A DNA stretch of 61,829 bases from Bacillus pseudomycoides DSM 12442 (GTDB lineage: Bacteria; Bacillota; Bacilli; Bacillales; Bacillaceae_G), in NCBI RefSeq assembly GCF_000161455.1, contig NZ_CM000745.1:955032-1016860 (forward strand). The letters are read 5' to 3'. Within the stretch, counting starts at the first letter, position 1; every line of letters starts with the position of its first letter. The translations under genes were made by a program, and so were the position numbers. The notes beneath the pieces are model-generated. The model had not been told where the DNA came from and ran no database searches. It was given only the letters and a program-made list of their open reading frames with translations. Positions 17,181 through 25,763 of this stretch are shown here, in pieces.

Positions 17181-17489
17181 TTAACGCAGTATTACGTTCA
17201 GTGCTGCAGCTGCTTTTGGCCATCCGGCGTAAAAGGCTAAATGTGTTATGAGAGCGATGATTTCTTGTTGGTTCATTCCGTTTTTTTCGGCTAGTTGTAG
17301 ATGAAATGGTAGTTGTTCAGTATTACCAATACTAATTAAAGCAGAAAGTGTAATGAAACTTCTTTCTTTTGGTGTTAAAGCAGGGTCTCTCCATACCTTT
17401 TCGAATAACACATTTTCACTATAATCAATAAAATTGGGAGCAGTATCCCTCATTTTCTTTGAAATATTGAGTTCGATACGATCATTCAT
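17181..17489 (-). CDS. Carboxymuconolactone decarboxylase (CMD) family protein
   Basis: 102 residues, all helical in appearance. LTPKERSFITLSALISIGN and the C-terminal THLAFYAGWPKAAAAL match CMD. There is no CXXC, so it is the decarboxylase-like type rather than an AhpD-like peroxidase reductant. Its start overlaps the stop of the tautomerase gene by 8 bases, so the two are one operon. CMD and tautomerase partners usually act on aromatic ring-cleavage products or related lactones. The real substrate here is not known. Confidence 0.82.
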   Translation of the reverse strand: MNDRIELNISKKMRDTAPNFIDYSENVLFEKVWRDPALTPKERSFITLSALISIGNTEQLPFHLQLAEKNGMNQQEIIALITHLAFYAGWPKAAAALNVILR

Positions 17490-17901
17490 GATTCTTTTTC
17501 TCCTTCATTGTAACCATTTGGGCTATTCCCTGACCAAATGACCAGTTTTCAGCAGATGTTTCATTCAATGTAATAAAAATATTAGTTGTAGAGATGTTTA
17601 AATGGTCATAAAAAGCTTCTGAGATTGATTGATACAAATTTCTTTTTTGCTGTATTGTTCGTTCAGGTCCACATGTAATAGAAACATGTATCATTTTATC
17701 TGTTCTCTTTTTCTCCTCTTCTAAGAGATAATGCGGGTCGTAAAAAAATTGATCGGGTGGGTAGGGTAAAAACATGTGAAAGTAATCATTTTCTGGAATG
17801 CTAAAATGTTCAATTAATGAATAGTGAATACGATTGCTTACTCTTTTTAACTCTTCTCTATGCAATTGACCGTCTGGATAATAAACAGTAACAAATGGCA
17901 T
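17482..17901 (-). CDS. Tautomerase-superfamily protein (YusQ-like)
   Basis: 139 residues with Pro as residue 2 (MPFVTVYYPDG), the catalytic base of 4-oxalocrotonate tautomerases. Two beta-alpha-beta halves are visible: the first up to FLPYPPDQFF, the second from MIHVSITCGPERT to NIFITLNETSAENWSFG. This fused two-half length fits YusQ-type proteins. In B. subtilis yusQ lies with an SDR gene and the LysR gene yusT, and the same kinds of gene are here. An AAAGGGAG site precedes the ATG. It is divergent from the first LysR gene, a likely regulator. Confidence 0.82.
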   Translation of the reverse strand: MPFVTVYYPDGQLHREELKRVSNRIHYSLIEHFSIPENDYFHMFLPYPPDQFFYDPHYLLEEEKKRTDKMIHVSITCGPERTIQQKRNLYQSISEAFYDHLNISTTNIFITLNETSAENWSFGQGIAQMVTMKEKKNHE

Positions 17902-17951
17902 ATATTCACTCCCTTTCTTATGGATTTATTTTACTGCTGTGATTTTGATTT

Positions 17952-17982
17952 GTATAATTGAAAATATATAATACAATTATCA
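17952..17982. promoter_or_regulatory. Candidate LysR-type operator between tautomerase and LysR genes
   Basis: ATAATTG at 17954-17960 and CAATTAT at 17974-17980 form an inverted repeat with near-symmetric flanks (TTGTATAATTG against TTGATAATTG read from the other strand). The site lies in the divergent promoter region, the usual place for a LysR regulator. Confidence 0.4.
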
Positions 17983-18010
17983 ATAAAACCGATAGAGATT
18001 AGGTGTGAAA

Positions 18011-18886
18011 ATGGAAATAAAAGAGTTAAAAACGTTCAAAATGATTGTCCAGGAAGGAACTTTTTCACTTGCGGCAAAAAAATTAAACTATGCTCAATCA
18101 ACCGTAACAACACATATAAAAAAACTCGAAAATGAACTGGGTTTTCTTCTATTTGAACGTGGATGGGATGCTCGGTTAACAGAGGAAGGCATTTTATTTG
18201 CAGAGGAAGTAGATAACTTATTAATGCATTGGAATTATTCAATATCTCAAGCGCAGCGTATAAGTAATGAGGAGAAAGGAACATTAAGAATCGGGATATT
18301 AGAATCTGTTGCAGAAAAATTAATTCCCCCCATATTAAAATATTTAAACGATGAGAAACCGTACATACATTGTGATTTTGTTGTAGGAAACACAGCGCTT
18401 TTATCACAAATGATAGAGCAAAATAAGATTGATTTTGCTGTTTGTGCAAACAACGAAAATATTTCTAATCTAAATTTCACCCTACTTAGCAAAGAACAAA
18501 TCGAATTTATAGTCAATAACCCGAATCATCCAGTATTAAAAAAAGAGTCAGTTGAAATATCTGATATCATTCATTATCCAATCTTGATTGGAGAAAATAG
18601 TTGTAATTATTACAAAGCTGTAAACTCTTTCTTAGTAGAAAACAATGTATCTTTTCAAAGAGTCTACAATTGTAGTGCGGTACATCTCATTCCACAAATG
18701 GTTTTTGGAAATGCCATAGGTATTCTCCCTAAGGGAACGGTCTTAAAACAAAGTAATATATCATTTAAGATTAAAGGATTTAATCCTAAAGTGCCTATAG
18801 GATTATTAATTTCTTCTAAAAAAAGAAACTATTTGAGCCAAACAAAACAACAACTTATGAAACTAATTGAATCGTTGTTGTTATAA
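18011..18886 (+). CDS. LysR-family transcriptional regulator (divergent from tautomerase operon)
   Basis: 291 residues. The N-terminal winged helix-turn-helix has the LysR signature FSLAAKKLNYAQSTVTTHIKKLE, and a periplasmic-binding-like effector domain spans about 90-290. It probably controls the divergent tautomerase/CMD operon in response to an unknown ligand. I chose the ATG at 18011 (AGGTG 5 bases upstream) over the GTG at 18005 because MEIKELKTF is the standard N-terminus. Confidence 0.86.
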   Translation: MEIKELKTFKMIVQEGTFSLAAKKLNYAQSTVTTHIKKLENELGFLLFERGWDARLTEEGILFAEEVDNLLMHWNYSISQAQRISNEEKGTLRIGILESVAEKLIPPILKYLNDEKPYIHCDFVVGNTALLSQMIEQNKIDFAVCANNENISNLNFTLLSKEQIEFIVNNPNHPVLKKESVEISDIIHYPILIGENSCNYYKAVNSFLVENNVSFQRVYNCSAVHLIPQMVFGNAIGILPKGTVLKQSNISFKIKGFNPKVPIGLLISSKKRNYLSQTKQQLMKLIESLLL

Positions 18887-18944
18887 ATACCCATATTGAT
18901 TTAGGAGAGGGGAAAAACGTATCTTCTGTTCAAGTGAGGTTTCA

Positions 18945-18984
18945 AACAAAGTCCCTTTTGAAAAACTAAAGGGGCTTTGTTTAA
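18945..18984. terminator. Bidirectional terminator between two convergent LysR genes
   Basis: AAACAAAGTCCCTTTT pairs with AAAGGGGCTTTGTTT around an 8-base loop, with A- and T-rich sides. It serves both converging genes. Confidence 0.8.
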
Positions 18985-18987
18985 AAT

Positions 18988-19830
18988 TTATAACGCTTTT
19001 AAAAAACGAATGAATTTCTTTAAGCTTTGCGGTTGTTGTTTTCTACGCTTAATCACAAAGTCAATTTTGACTGTTTCAGGTAGTTCTTCATAATGAATCG
19101 CTTTTGTCTTTGTTCGGCTATATGCCACATTAGCCGGTATAATCGTAATACCAAGTCCATTTTGAGTAGCTTGCACGATAGACTCAAGTGAATCAAATTC
19201 CATTATCGTTTTCGGATTAAAGGCATGGTTCTTACAGTAATCTAATAGCTTTTTTCTATAGATACAATTTGGATCACTGTTTACAAGTAAAGTTTGATGA
19301 GGCTTCGTTTCAATTTGAGTATGTTGTGGTGAAATGAGTATGATATTTTCATAATAACTGTACACGGTTTCGAGTTGTGAATGGTTGTATGTCCCGCTTA
19401 AAAAAATTCCGTCAAGTTCTCCATATAAAAGCATTTCCTGTAACTTTGCGTTATCATTCGTTCTTATTTTCACATCAATATTTTTATAGGATGCCAAAAA
19501 AGAAGAGAATAGCTGAGGCACTTTCACCGCGGAAATGGTTTGAGATGCTCCAATTGTTAAAGATTCTCTCCATTTCTGAGGGTTTATTTTTGATTTTGCC
19601 TCATTCATTAAAAGCATAATTTCATTTGTGTAATCTAATAACACTATTCCTTCTTCTGTTAATGTGACACCTCTATTATTACGCTTTAATATTTTAACGC
19701 CTAATTCATCTTCTAAATTTTTAATGCGCTGGCTTATATTCGGTTGTACATATCCTAATTTCTCAGCAGCTCTAGATATTGATTGTAGTTCTGCAACATG
19801 TTTAAAAATCCATAAGTCATGGCTTTCCAA
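18988..19830 (-). CDS. LysR-family transcriptional regulator (divergent from SDR gene)
   Basis: 280 residues. The helix-turn-helix SISRAAEKLGYVQPNISQRIKNLE is complete, followed by the effector-binding domain (TIGASQTISAVKVPQLF...). It starts with TTG at 19830, nine bases after GGAGG. It resembles B. subtilis YusT in both type and context, being divergent from an SDR gene. The two LysR proteins in this block differ clearly in sequence, so this is not a recent duplication. Confidence 0.86.
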   Translation of the reverse strand: MESHDLWIFKHVAELQSISRAAEKLGYVQPNISQRIKNLEDELGVKILKRNNRGVTLTEEGIVLLDYTNEIMLLMNEAKSKINPQKWRESLTIGASQTISAVKVPQLFSSFLASYKNIDVKIRTNDNAKLQEMLLYGELDGIFLSGTYNHSQLETVYSYYENIILISPQHTQIETKPHQTLLVNSDPNCIYRKKLLDYCKNHAFNPKTIMEFDSLESIVQATQNGLGITIIPANVAYSRTKTKAIHYEELPETVKIDFVIKRRKQQPQSLKKFIRFLKAL

Positions 19831-19850
19831 GAATAGATCCCTCCACTAGG

Positions 19851-19867
19851 TATCATTTAAAATGATA
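19851..19867. promoter_or_regulatory. LysR-box palindrome (T-N11-A) between LysR and SDR genes
   Basis: TATCATTTAAAATGATA is a perfect 17-base palindrome and contains the LysR T-N11-A pattern. It lies between the LysR start and the SDR gene, so it is the likely autoregulatory and activation site. Confidence 0.6.
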
Positions 19868-19950
19868 TCGTCTTCATTATTCAGTATTATACTCCTCAAA
19901 TGAACGAAGATAAAATGAAATGGAATCAGATACAGTGGGGAGATTTTAAA

Positions 19951-20691
19951 ATGGACATAAAAGATAAAGTCGTTATTATAACAGGTGGCGGTACGGGTAT
20001 CGGAAAGGCTACTGCTTTGAAGTTAGCTAGTTTAGGAGCAAAAGTTGTGATTAATTATAGTCGTTCAGAAAAAGAAGCGTTAGAAGCAGTGAATGAAATA
20101 AAGCAGCGAGGAGGTACAGCGATCACTTTGAAAGCAAATGTAGCACAAAAAGAAGAAGTGGAGGCGATGGTATCTCAAACTGTTCATTTTTTTGGAACAG
20201 TAGATTGTTTAGTGAATAATGCGAGTATAACAGCTCAAATACCGATGGATGACCTAGAGTCCGTAACGGATCAAGTGTGGGATTCTCTTTTCAGTGTAAA
20301 CGTGAAAGGGATGTTTCATTGTATAAAAGCTGTTGTTCCTTATATGAAGAAGCAAAAATCAGGTGCGATTGTGAATATGGGGAGCGTTGCAGGGATAACG
20401 GGACTAGGATCATCTATACCGTATGCAGCAACAAAATCAGCCATTCATACGATGACAAAGTCGCTCGCTATTGCATTAGCACCTGACATCAGAGTAAATA
20501 GTATTTCTCCTGGTGCAGTTCATACGAGATGGTGGTCAGGTAATGAGGAGAAGATGTACCAACTTGCGGGGAACTTACCACTTCAAAGAATTTCAACACC
20601 AAATGATATTGCAGAGGCTATCCTTTTTCAATTGACTCAGGAATCTATTACAGGACAGATATTTACAATTGATAATGGACAGACACTTTAA
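19951..20691 (+). CDS. Short-chain dehydrogenase/reductase
   Basis: 246 residues. The NAD(P)-binding motif is TGGGTGIGKAT near the N-terminus and NNAS lies at about residue 90. The catalytic Ser and YxxxK are in SSIPYAATKSA, and PG after the active site is conserved (ISPGAVHT). It oxidises or reduces a small alcohol or carbonyl; the substrate is unknown. The ATG at 19951 has GGGGAG 8 bases upstream; an upstream ATG at 19900 has no such site. It is divergent from and probably controlled by the second LysR protein. Confidence 0.88.
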   Translation: MDIKDKVVIITGGGTGIGKATALKLASLGAKVVINYSRSEKEALEAVNEIKQRGGTAITLKANVAQKEEVEAMVSQTVHFFGTVDCLVNNASITAQIPMDDLESVTDQVWDSLFSVNVKGMFHCIKAVVPYMKKQKSGAIVNMGSVAGITGLGSSIPYAATKSAIHTMTKSLAIALAPDIRVNSISPGAVHTRWWSGNEEKMYQLAGNLPLQRISTPNDIAEAILFQLTQESITGQIFTIDNGQTL

Positions 20692-20736
20692 TAGTATTAG
20701 CAACTCAATAGAAAGGTGTATTTTAAGAAGCAGCGC

Positions 20737-20790
20737 GTTATCTTACTTAGAAAAAATAGATAAAACTGAATGAGTTGAGCAATGATAAAA
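20737..20790 (+). pseudogene. Diverged copy of the hemY 3' end
   Basis: These 54 bases align without gaps to the last codons and stop of hemY (16786-16839), with 44 positions identical. Several differences are silent (TCC/TCT, TAT/TAC), and the translation LSYLEKIDKTE matches hemY LSYLEKIDEAE before an earlier TGA. A terminator follows just as behind a gene. It looks like the tail of another hemY allele left when the block 16840-20736 entered. Confidence 0.72.
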
Positions 20791-20822
20791 AGCACTCTTA
20801 ATGTATAAGGGTGCTTTTGCTG
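20787..20822. terminator. Terminator after the hemY tail copy
   Basis: AAAAAGCACTC and GGGTGCTTTTGC form a hairpin with a T-rich end. It may be the original terminator of hemEHY before the block was inserted. It also overlaps the end of the minus-strand small gene. Confidence 0.65.
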
Positions 20823-20962
20823 TTATAATACTCTCTTTCATACTCACGAGGTTGTTTCGTAGGGTGGTCATTCAGTACAAGAGCTGGTAATAAATTTGCA
20901 TCAAATACAAAGTCGTAGAGAAAAGATAAGACTAAAACACTGCATAATATATAGATAAACAT
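20798..20962 (-). CDS. Small single-helix membrane protein
   Basis: 54 residues: a hydrophobic N-terminal helix (MFIYILCSVLVLSFLYDFVF), then a polar, charged tail (HPTKQPREYEREYY). A weak AGAAGTGA site lies before the ATG. The family is not recognised. The stop lies inside the terminator hairpin, which is unusual but tolerable. The composition is protein-like, and the expression context is unknown. Confidence 0.45.
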   Translation of the reverse strand: MFIYILCSVLVLSFLYDFVFDANLLPALVLNDHPTKQPREYEREYYNSKSTLIH

Positions 20963-21197
20963 TTCAAGTCACTTCTTTCTGTATGATTCTTACTTATATT
21001 GTAAGAAAATCAGCTATCAATAAAATCCATAAAAAGAATGGAATACTGTAAGAAAATAGTAGGGGAATCATAATAGAAATCTCATACGGAAGTATGAGAT
21101 TAATTTTTTGTAAAATTTGTCGAATTTTAAGTTCTTTATAAAGAATTTTTTGTTATGATAATACATGCTAAGAGAATATTAAAATTAGGGGAGGACG

Positions 21198-23564
21198 ATG
21201 AATTTGAAGAAACTAGTAAGTATCTTGCTATCATTTATACTACTGATTTCATTTACTGGAACTTTAGTAAAAGCAGAAGAACGTTCTGCATTGTCTGTGC
21301 AGGATGCGATTCAAATGTTTAAGCAGCAAGGAAGCAGTAAAGGGGTAGTGGAAGGGTATATTGTTGGATATACAGAAAGCTCTTCTAAGTATACGAAGGA
21401 TCCAGCGAAGTTTGGAGATACGAATGTAGCGATAGCGGATTCGCCAAATGAGACGGATCCAGCGAAAATTATGCCTGTTCAGTTGCCAAAAGGTGACGTG
21501 AGAACAGCAGTGAATGTAAAGGATCATCCTGAAAATGTCGGGAAGAAGGTTCGTTTAACGGGGACACTTGAATTATATTTTAATAGTCCTGGTTTAAAGT
21601 CAGTAACAGCATATAAATTTCAAGGTGAAACAGAAAATCGTGTTAGCGATGTTACTGCATCACCAAATGGTGGAGAAATTGCAAAGGGAACGGCAGTTAC
21701 ATTAACAACAAATACAGAAGGGGCAACAATCTATTATACGTTAGATGGATCTGTTCCTACGAATAAAAGTATTCGTTATAATGAACCGATTGTTTTAAAT
21801 GAAAACAGTGTTCTAAAAGCAATTGGAGTAAAAGAAGGTCTTTCATCTTCAGCCGTTGCTACTTTTTCTTTTACGGTTGTAAAAAATGAGCAAGTTCGCA
21901 TTCATGATATTCAAGGTGCATCACATATTTCTCCTTATAATGGGAAAAAAGTACGAAATGTAGAAGGTATTGTAACAGCGCTAGATAAGAATGGATTTTA
22001 TATGCAAGACTCGCAGCCTGATAATGATCCTGCAACTTCAGAAGGGATTTATGTATATAAAAAAGAGGCAAATGTAGCTGCCGGAGATCTTGTTCAAATT
22101 GATGGAGAAGTCGAAGAGTTCATTGGATCTGGATATGCTGACAGATTTGATACAGATTTATCCATCACAGAAATTAAAGCAAGCAATATTGCTGTGAAAG
22201 CAAATAATCAACAATTGCCATCTGCGATTGTATTAGGTGAAAATGGCGTAAAGATTCCTGATCAAATTATTGATAATGATGCATTTGGTGTATTCGATCC
22301 AAATGAGGATGCAATTGACTTTTATGAGAGTTTAGAAGGTATGCGTGTTACAATGCCGACTCCTCAAATTGTTGGACCGCAGAAAAATGGGAATTTATAT
22401 GTAACAATTGCAAATGGTGGAGATAAAGTAACTACGAAATATGGAACGCCGTTATTAGGCGAGAACCAATTCAATCCAGAGCGTCTATCTTTAAAAGTAC
22501 CTCGTGATTATGTAGCGAAAGCAGGAGACAAGTTTACTGGAGATATAACAGGTGTAGTCGGGTATGACTATGGTGCGTATCGAATTTCACCAGTAACAGA
22601 ATTACCATCAGTAACAGATGGTGGATTTAAACAAGTAGGGGCAAATATTCAGCCTCGCCTTGGAAAATTAACAGTAGCAACATATAACATTGAAAACTTT
22701 TCAGCGAATGCAAAAGAAACATCTGATGAAAAGGTAAAAGCAATTGCTTATTCTATTAAATATAATTTAAAGATGCCAGATATTATTGGTGTACAAGAAA
22801 TGCAAGATAATAATGGATCAATCAATGATGGAACAACAGATGCTTCATTAAGTGCAAAGCGTATTATTGATGCGGTACAAGAGATTCGCGGGCCAAAATA
22901 TGAATATGTAGAAGTTGCTCCGCAAAATAATCAAGATGGAGGAGCGCCAGGAGCGAACATTCGCGTTGGTTTCTTCTATAATCCATCACGTGTGAAATTG
23001 GCAGATAAGCCAAAGCTGTTAGAAACAAATCCAACGCGCATAGGACAAGAAAATTCGCTGTTTGATAATACTCGTAAACCGTTAGCTGCGGAGTTTACAT
23101 TCCAAGGACAAAATATCGTCGTTGTTTCAAATCACTTAAATTCAAAACTTGGTGATGCGACGCCGTTTGGGAAAATTCAACCACTTGTATTAAAGAGTGA
23201 AGAGAAACGAATTCAGCTTGCACAAGAAGCAAATAATTTTGTAAAAGAAATTCAAAAACGAGATGTGAATGCACCAGTTGTTATAGTTGGTGATATGAAT
23301 GACTTCGAATTCTCGAAACCACTGCAAGCATTAAAAGCAGAAAACATGCAAGATATGTTAGAAACGGTTTCGAAAGAAAATCGTTACACGTATATTCATG
23401 ACGGAAATGCACAAGTATTAGATCATATTTTAGTAACGAATAATATTGCACCGCATACAGTTGTCGATCCGGTACATTTAAATTCAAACATTATGAAAGA
23501 ACATGGCCGTGTAAGTGACCATGATCCAGTGCTTGCGCAAATTGATTTAAAAAAAGCTTCCTAA
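21198..23564 (+). CDS. Secreted multidomain nuclease (endonuclease/exonuclease/phosphatase fold)
   Basis: 788 residues. A signal peptide ends near KAEE (about residue 28). An OB-like region follows (VEGYIVGYTESSSKYTKDP), then a chitobiase-type C-terminal module (SDVTASPNGGEIAKGTAVTL with YYTLDGSVPT), a second OB-like domain, and the C-terminal EEP nuclease (VATYNIENF, IIGVQEMQDN, VVSNHLNSK, VIVGDMNDFE, VSDHDPVLAQ). The EEP motifs are complete. It probably degrades extracellular DNA or RNA for nutrients or biofilm turnover. No sorting signal is seen, so it is released or held by its other domains. GGGGAGGA lies before the ATG. Confidence 0.88.
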   Translation: MNLKKLVSILLSFILLISFTGTLVKAEERSALSVQDAIQMFKQQGSSKGVVEGYIVGYTESSSKYTKDPAKFGDTNVAIADSPNETDPAKIMPVQLPKGDVRTAVNVKDHPENVGKKVRLTGTLELYFNSPGLKSVTAYKFQGETENRVSDVTASPNGGEIAKGTAVTLTTNTEGATIYYTLDGSVPTNKSIRYNEPIVLNENSVLKAIGVKEGLSSSAVATFSFTVVKNEQVRIHDIQGASHISPYNGKKVRNVEGIVTALDKNGFYMQDSQPDNDPATSEGIYVYKKEANVAAGDLVQIDGEVEEFIGSGYADRFDTDLSITEIKASNIAVKANNQQLPSAIVLGENGVKIPDQIIDNDAFGVFDPNEDAIDFYESLEGMRVTMPTPQIVGPQKNGNLYVTIANGGDKVTTKYGTPLLGENQFNPERLSLKVPRDYVAKAGDKFTGDITGVVGYDYGAYRISPVTELPSVTDGGFKQVGANIQPRLGKLTVATYNIENFSANAKETSDEKVKAIAYSIKYNLKMPDIIGVQEMQDNNGSINDGTTDASLSAKRIIDAVQEIRGPKYEYVEVAPQNNQDGGAPGANIRVGFFYNPSRVKLADKPKLLETNPTRIGQENSLFDNTRKPLAAEFTFQGQNIVVVSNHLNSKLGDATPFGKIQPLVLKSEEKRIQLAQEANNFVKEIQKRDVNAPVVIVGDMNDFEFSKPLQALKAENMQDMLETVSKENRYTYIHDGNAQVLDHILVTNNIAPHTVVDPVHLNSNIMKEHGRVSDHDPVLAQIDLKKAS

Positions 23565-23570
23565 GTATAA

Positions 23571-23605
23571 ATATCCCTCAGCATAATTGCTGAGGGATAT
23601 TTTAC
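23571..23605. terminator. Terminator between nuclease and minus-strand permease genes
   Basis: ATATCCCTCAGC pairs perfectly with GCTGAGGGATAT around a 6-base loop, followed by TTTTAC. It ends the nuclease gene and sits against the 3' end of the convergent permease gene. Confidence 0.85.
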
Positions 23606-23606
23606 A

Positions 23607-24464
23607 TTACATACTAACTGATTTTTGAATCGATTTTTTACATCGCATTCTTTTTTGAAGTCTCCGCATATATTTCTTCCGATCTTTCTGTACACCTTTC
23701 ATATACATAAATAAACTGATTCCAAAAAATAAGGTGCATTGCATGATTAAAATGTAAGGCGACATTCCTTGGAGCGGCTGTTTTGGGTCGTATAAATGAA
23801 TAGGTGCTCCTCCAATCGTAGGGAATACGATATTTAAAACAACATATGGTAGAGAGGTTATAGCAAAAGGGAATAGAATTGCCATGTAATCTTTTCTGGA
23901 CCATATGGATGCAGAGAGACCCAATACCGCCATAAGACCAGCAAACAAGAAATTAATCCCAATATATAGGGAAATATAAGTAATTGGAGAAGAGAAATAC
24001 AATGATGCAAACATACCGTTGTCTTTTATAATACTTAAGGCGGGTGTAGGAATACCATCTTGGATTGTCAGCTTACAAAAAAGCAATGAAAATACGAATG
24101 GGAGAATATAAAGAAGCCCCCCGCTTAGGAAGGTAACGATATATTTCGTACATACATAGGGAAAAAAGGGAACTTCTTTACTTACAAATGATTTAAATTT
24201 ATCAGCTTGATCAGAGTTGTAGCTTGTACTAAAAGGGAGTGCTGCTAGTACAGGCATTAAAAGCAAATACACATCCATTTCATCATCACGAAAGCCAATC
24301 CATTTATAAGCCGTTGCTAAAAGCTCGTCAGGTACCCCTCCTAAATATTTTAAAATATAGAAATAATGATAAATTGAAACAAGAATCAACCAACTAAACA
24401 AGAGAGTGAGAGAAATCTTATTTAAAAAGGCTTGTTTTATATGTAAGCTAAGTGCACGTATCAT
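23607..24464 (-). CDS. ABC-2-type membrane permease-like protein, orphan
   Basis: About 285 residues with six hydrophobic segments: one near the N-terminus (LTLLFSWLILVSIYHYF), one near 80 (YLLLMPVLAALPFS), and four between 105 and 260. The layout fits ABC-2 permeases that work with a separate ATPase, but no ATP-binding gene is adjacent. The C-terminus is strongly basic (KDRKKYMRRLQKRMRCKK). The start is uncertain: ATG at 24464 or GTG at 24482. Confidence 0.6.
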   Translation of the reverse strand: MIRALSLHIKQAFLNKISLTLLFSWLILVSIYHYFYILKYLGGVPDELLATAYKWIGFRDDEMDVYLLLMPVLAALPFSTSYNSDQADKFKSFVSKEVPFFPYVCTKYIVTFLSGGLLYILPFVFSLLFCKLTIQDGIPTPALSIIKDNGMFASLYFSSPITYISLYIGINFLFAGLMAVLGLSASIWSRKDYMAILFPFAITSLPYVVLNIVFPTIGGAPIHLYDPKQPLQGMSPYILIMQCTLFFGISLFMYMKGVQKDRKKYMRRLQKRMRCKKSIQKSVSM

Positions 24465-24787
24465 GATTGAAAGAGCCCCCACTATTTTTAATAAATATAT
24501 CTATGTTTTATATTACTACTAATTGTAAAAAATTTCTTGTTTTTTCAATTGATAATTTGAAAAAGAGGGAAAATTCATAAAAGATATTGTTTTTGTTGCT
24601 TAATATTTGCTAATGGATTTTACTATGTTTCTTTACCTTTTCATTTTCTCCCTTTTTTTGATACACTATGACAGTAGTATCTTAAATAAAGGTCGATGTA
24701 TAGATTTAAATGTTTTATACTTGGAAATAAATAAAAAGAGAACTTGTAAACAATGGAAAACCGTGATAATATCAAAAATGTACTAAT

Positions 24788-24810
24788 TGACCGGATTATC
24801 CAATTGGTCA
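24788..24810. promoter_or_regulatory. 23-bp TetR operator A (upstream of the yhgD-like gene)
   Basis: The site begins TGACCGGATT and ends AATTGGTCA. It has the same length and end sequences as two other sites at 25427-25449 and 25764-25786. It lies just before the ribosome binding site of the TetR gene, so autoregulation is expected. Confidence 0.68.
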
Positions 24811-24827
24811 TTTTTGGAGGTGAAGAT

Positions 24828-25400
24828 GTGGCTGTCGATCGAAAACGTTCTATTATTGAAGCTGCAACAAAATCTTTCTCAGCATTTGGTTATAAGGCGA
24901 CAACAATGGATCAAGTCGCAAAATTAGCGAATGTAGGGAAAGGAACAATTTATACTTTTTTCAAAAATAAAGAAGAATTATTTGGCGAAATTATTTCTAA
25001 TTTAATTACTGAAATGAAGCAAGTTGCAAAAGAAGCAATTCGTCCAGATGTTTCATTTTTTGAAAATGTACATAGAGCATTATATAACATCTTAGAATTT
25101 AGAAAAGAACATCAGCTCATGATTAAACTGATTCAAGAAGAGCGAGATATGGGAACAAAAGAAGTACAAGATGTTATGCAACAAGTAGATGTTGAAATTG
25201 TATCTGTTATTCAATCTTATTTAGAAATTGCGATTGAAAAAGGTGAAATTAGTAAGTGTGATCCAGAAATTACCGCGTTTATCATGCTTCGGTTATATGT
25301 ATCACTTATTTTCGATTGGGAAAAGAATCATGAACCATTAGAAAAGGAAAGAATTGCAGAATTATTTGAACTTTATTTGTTAAAGGGATTGTCAAACTAA
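24828..25400 (+). CDS. yhgD: TetR-family regulator, YhgD-like
   Basis: 190 residues. The N-terminal helix-turn-helix is AFGYKATTMDQVAKLANVGKGTIYTFFKNKEELF, and the C-terminal ligand domain is variable. The start is the GTG at 24828, seven bases after GGAGG; the upstream ATG frame (24753) runs through the operator and has no ribosome site. It lies before yhgE as in B. subtilis. Three copies of a 23-bp operator flank the gene and yhgE, so it very likely represses itself and yhgE. Confidence 0.85.
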   Translation: MAVDRKRSIIEAATKSFSAFGYKATTMDQVAKLANVGKGTIYTFFKNKEELFGEIISNLITEMKQVAKEAIRPDVSFFENVHRALYNILEFRKEHQLMIKLIQEERDMGTKEVQDVMQQVDVEIVSVIQSYLEIAIEKGEISKCDPEITAFIMLRLYVSLIFDWEKNHEPLEKERIAELFELYLLKGLSN

Positions 25401-25426
25401 GATAATCCTTTTATTATAGTTAAAAA

Positions 25427-25449
25427 TGACCAATTGAACAAATCGGTCA
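25427..25449. promoter_or_regulatory. 23-bp TetR operator B (downstream of the yhgD-like gene)
   Basis: TGACCAATTGAAC... ends ATCGGTCA. It matches operators A and C at the TGACC/GGTCA ends and the inner ATT. It lies 27 bases past the TetR stop and about 360 bases before yhgE. Confidence 0.65.
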
Positions 25450-25585
25450 TAAGTCCAAAAGGGGGAAGTAGAGAAAAAATCAGATTACGTATGTAAGGCT
25501 GTGAAAAGATAATTTTTGAATACGTTCACGTTGACCAAATGAATTTAATAGTCATTCAAAATAAAAAGGTGCATAGAGTATAGAG

Positions 25586-25708
25586 ATAAGGTGAAACGTT
25601 AATCAGTAGGTGCGCTTCATCCCCGGCTAATTATTAACGCTCACTAATCGGTCTTTTATGGAAAGTTGATTCCACGGAGGTCTTACTGTCCGCAAATAGC
25701 GGGATAAA
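25586..25708 (-). repeat. bcr1-type repeat, diverged, reverse orientation
   Basis: Reading from ATAAGGTGAAAC to GCGGGATAAA it matches the reversed ends of the full-length bcr1 at 9838. The middle (ACGCTCACTAATCGGTC) is related but shorter, giving 123 bases. It sits between operators B and C, so it has lengthened the spacing within the yhgE control region. Confidence 0.68.
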
Positions 25709-25763
25709 AGTTAGGGTTAGGTAATATGTAGAACAGGATGTAACCTTTTTATTTACTCTAAAA

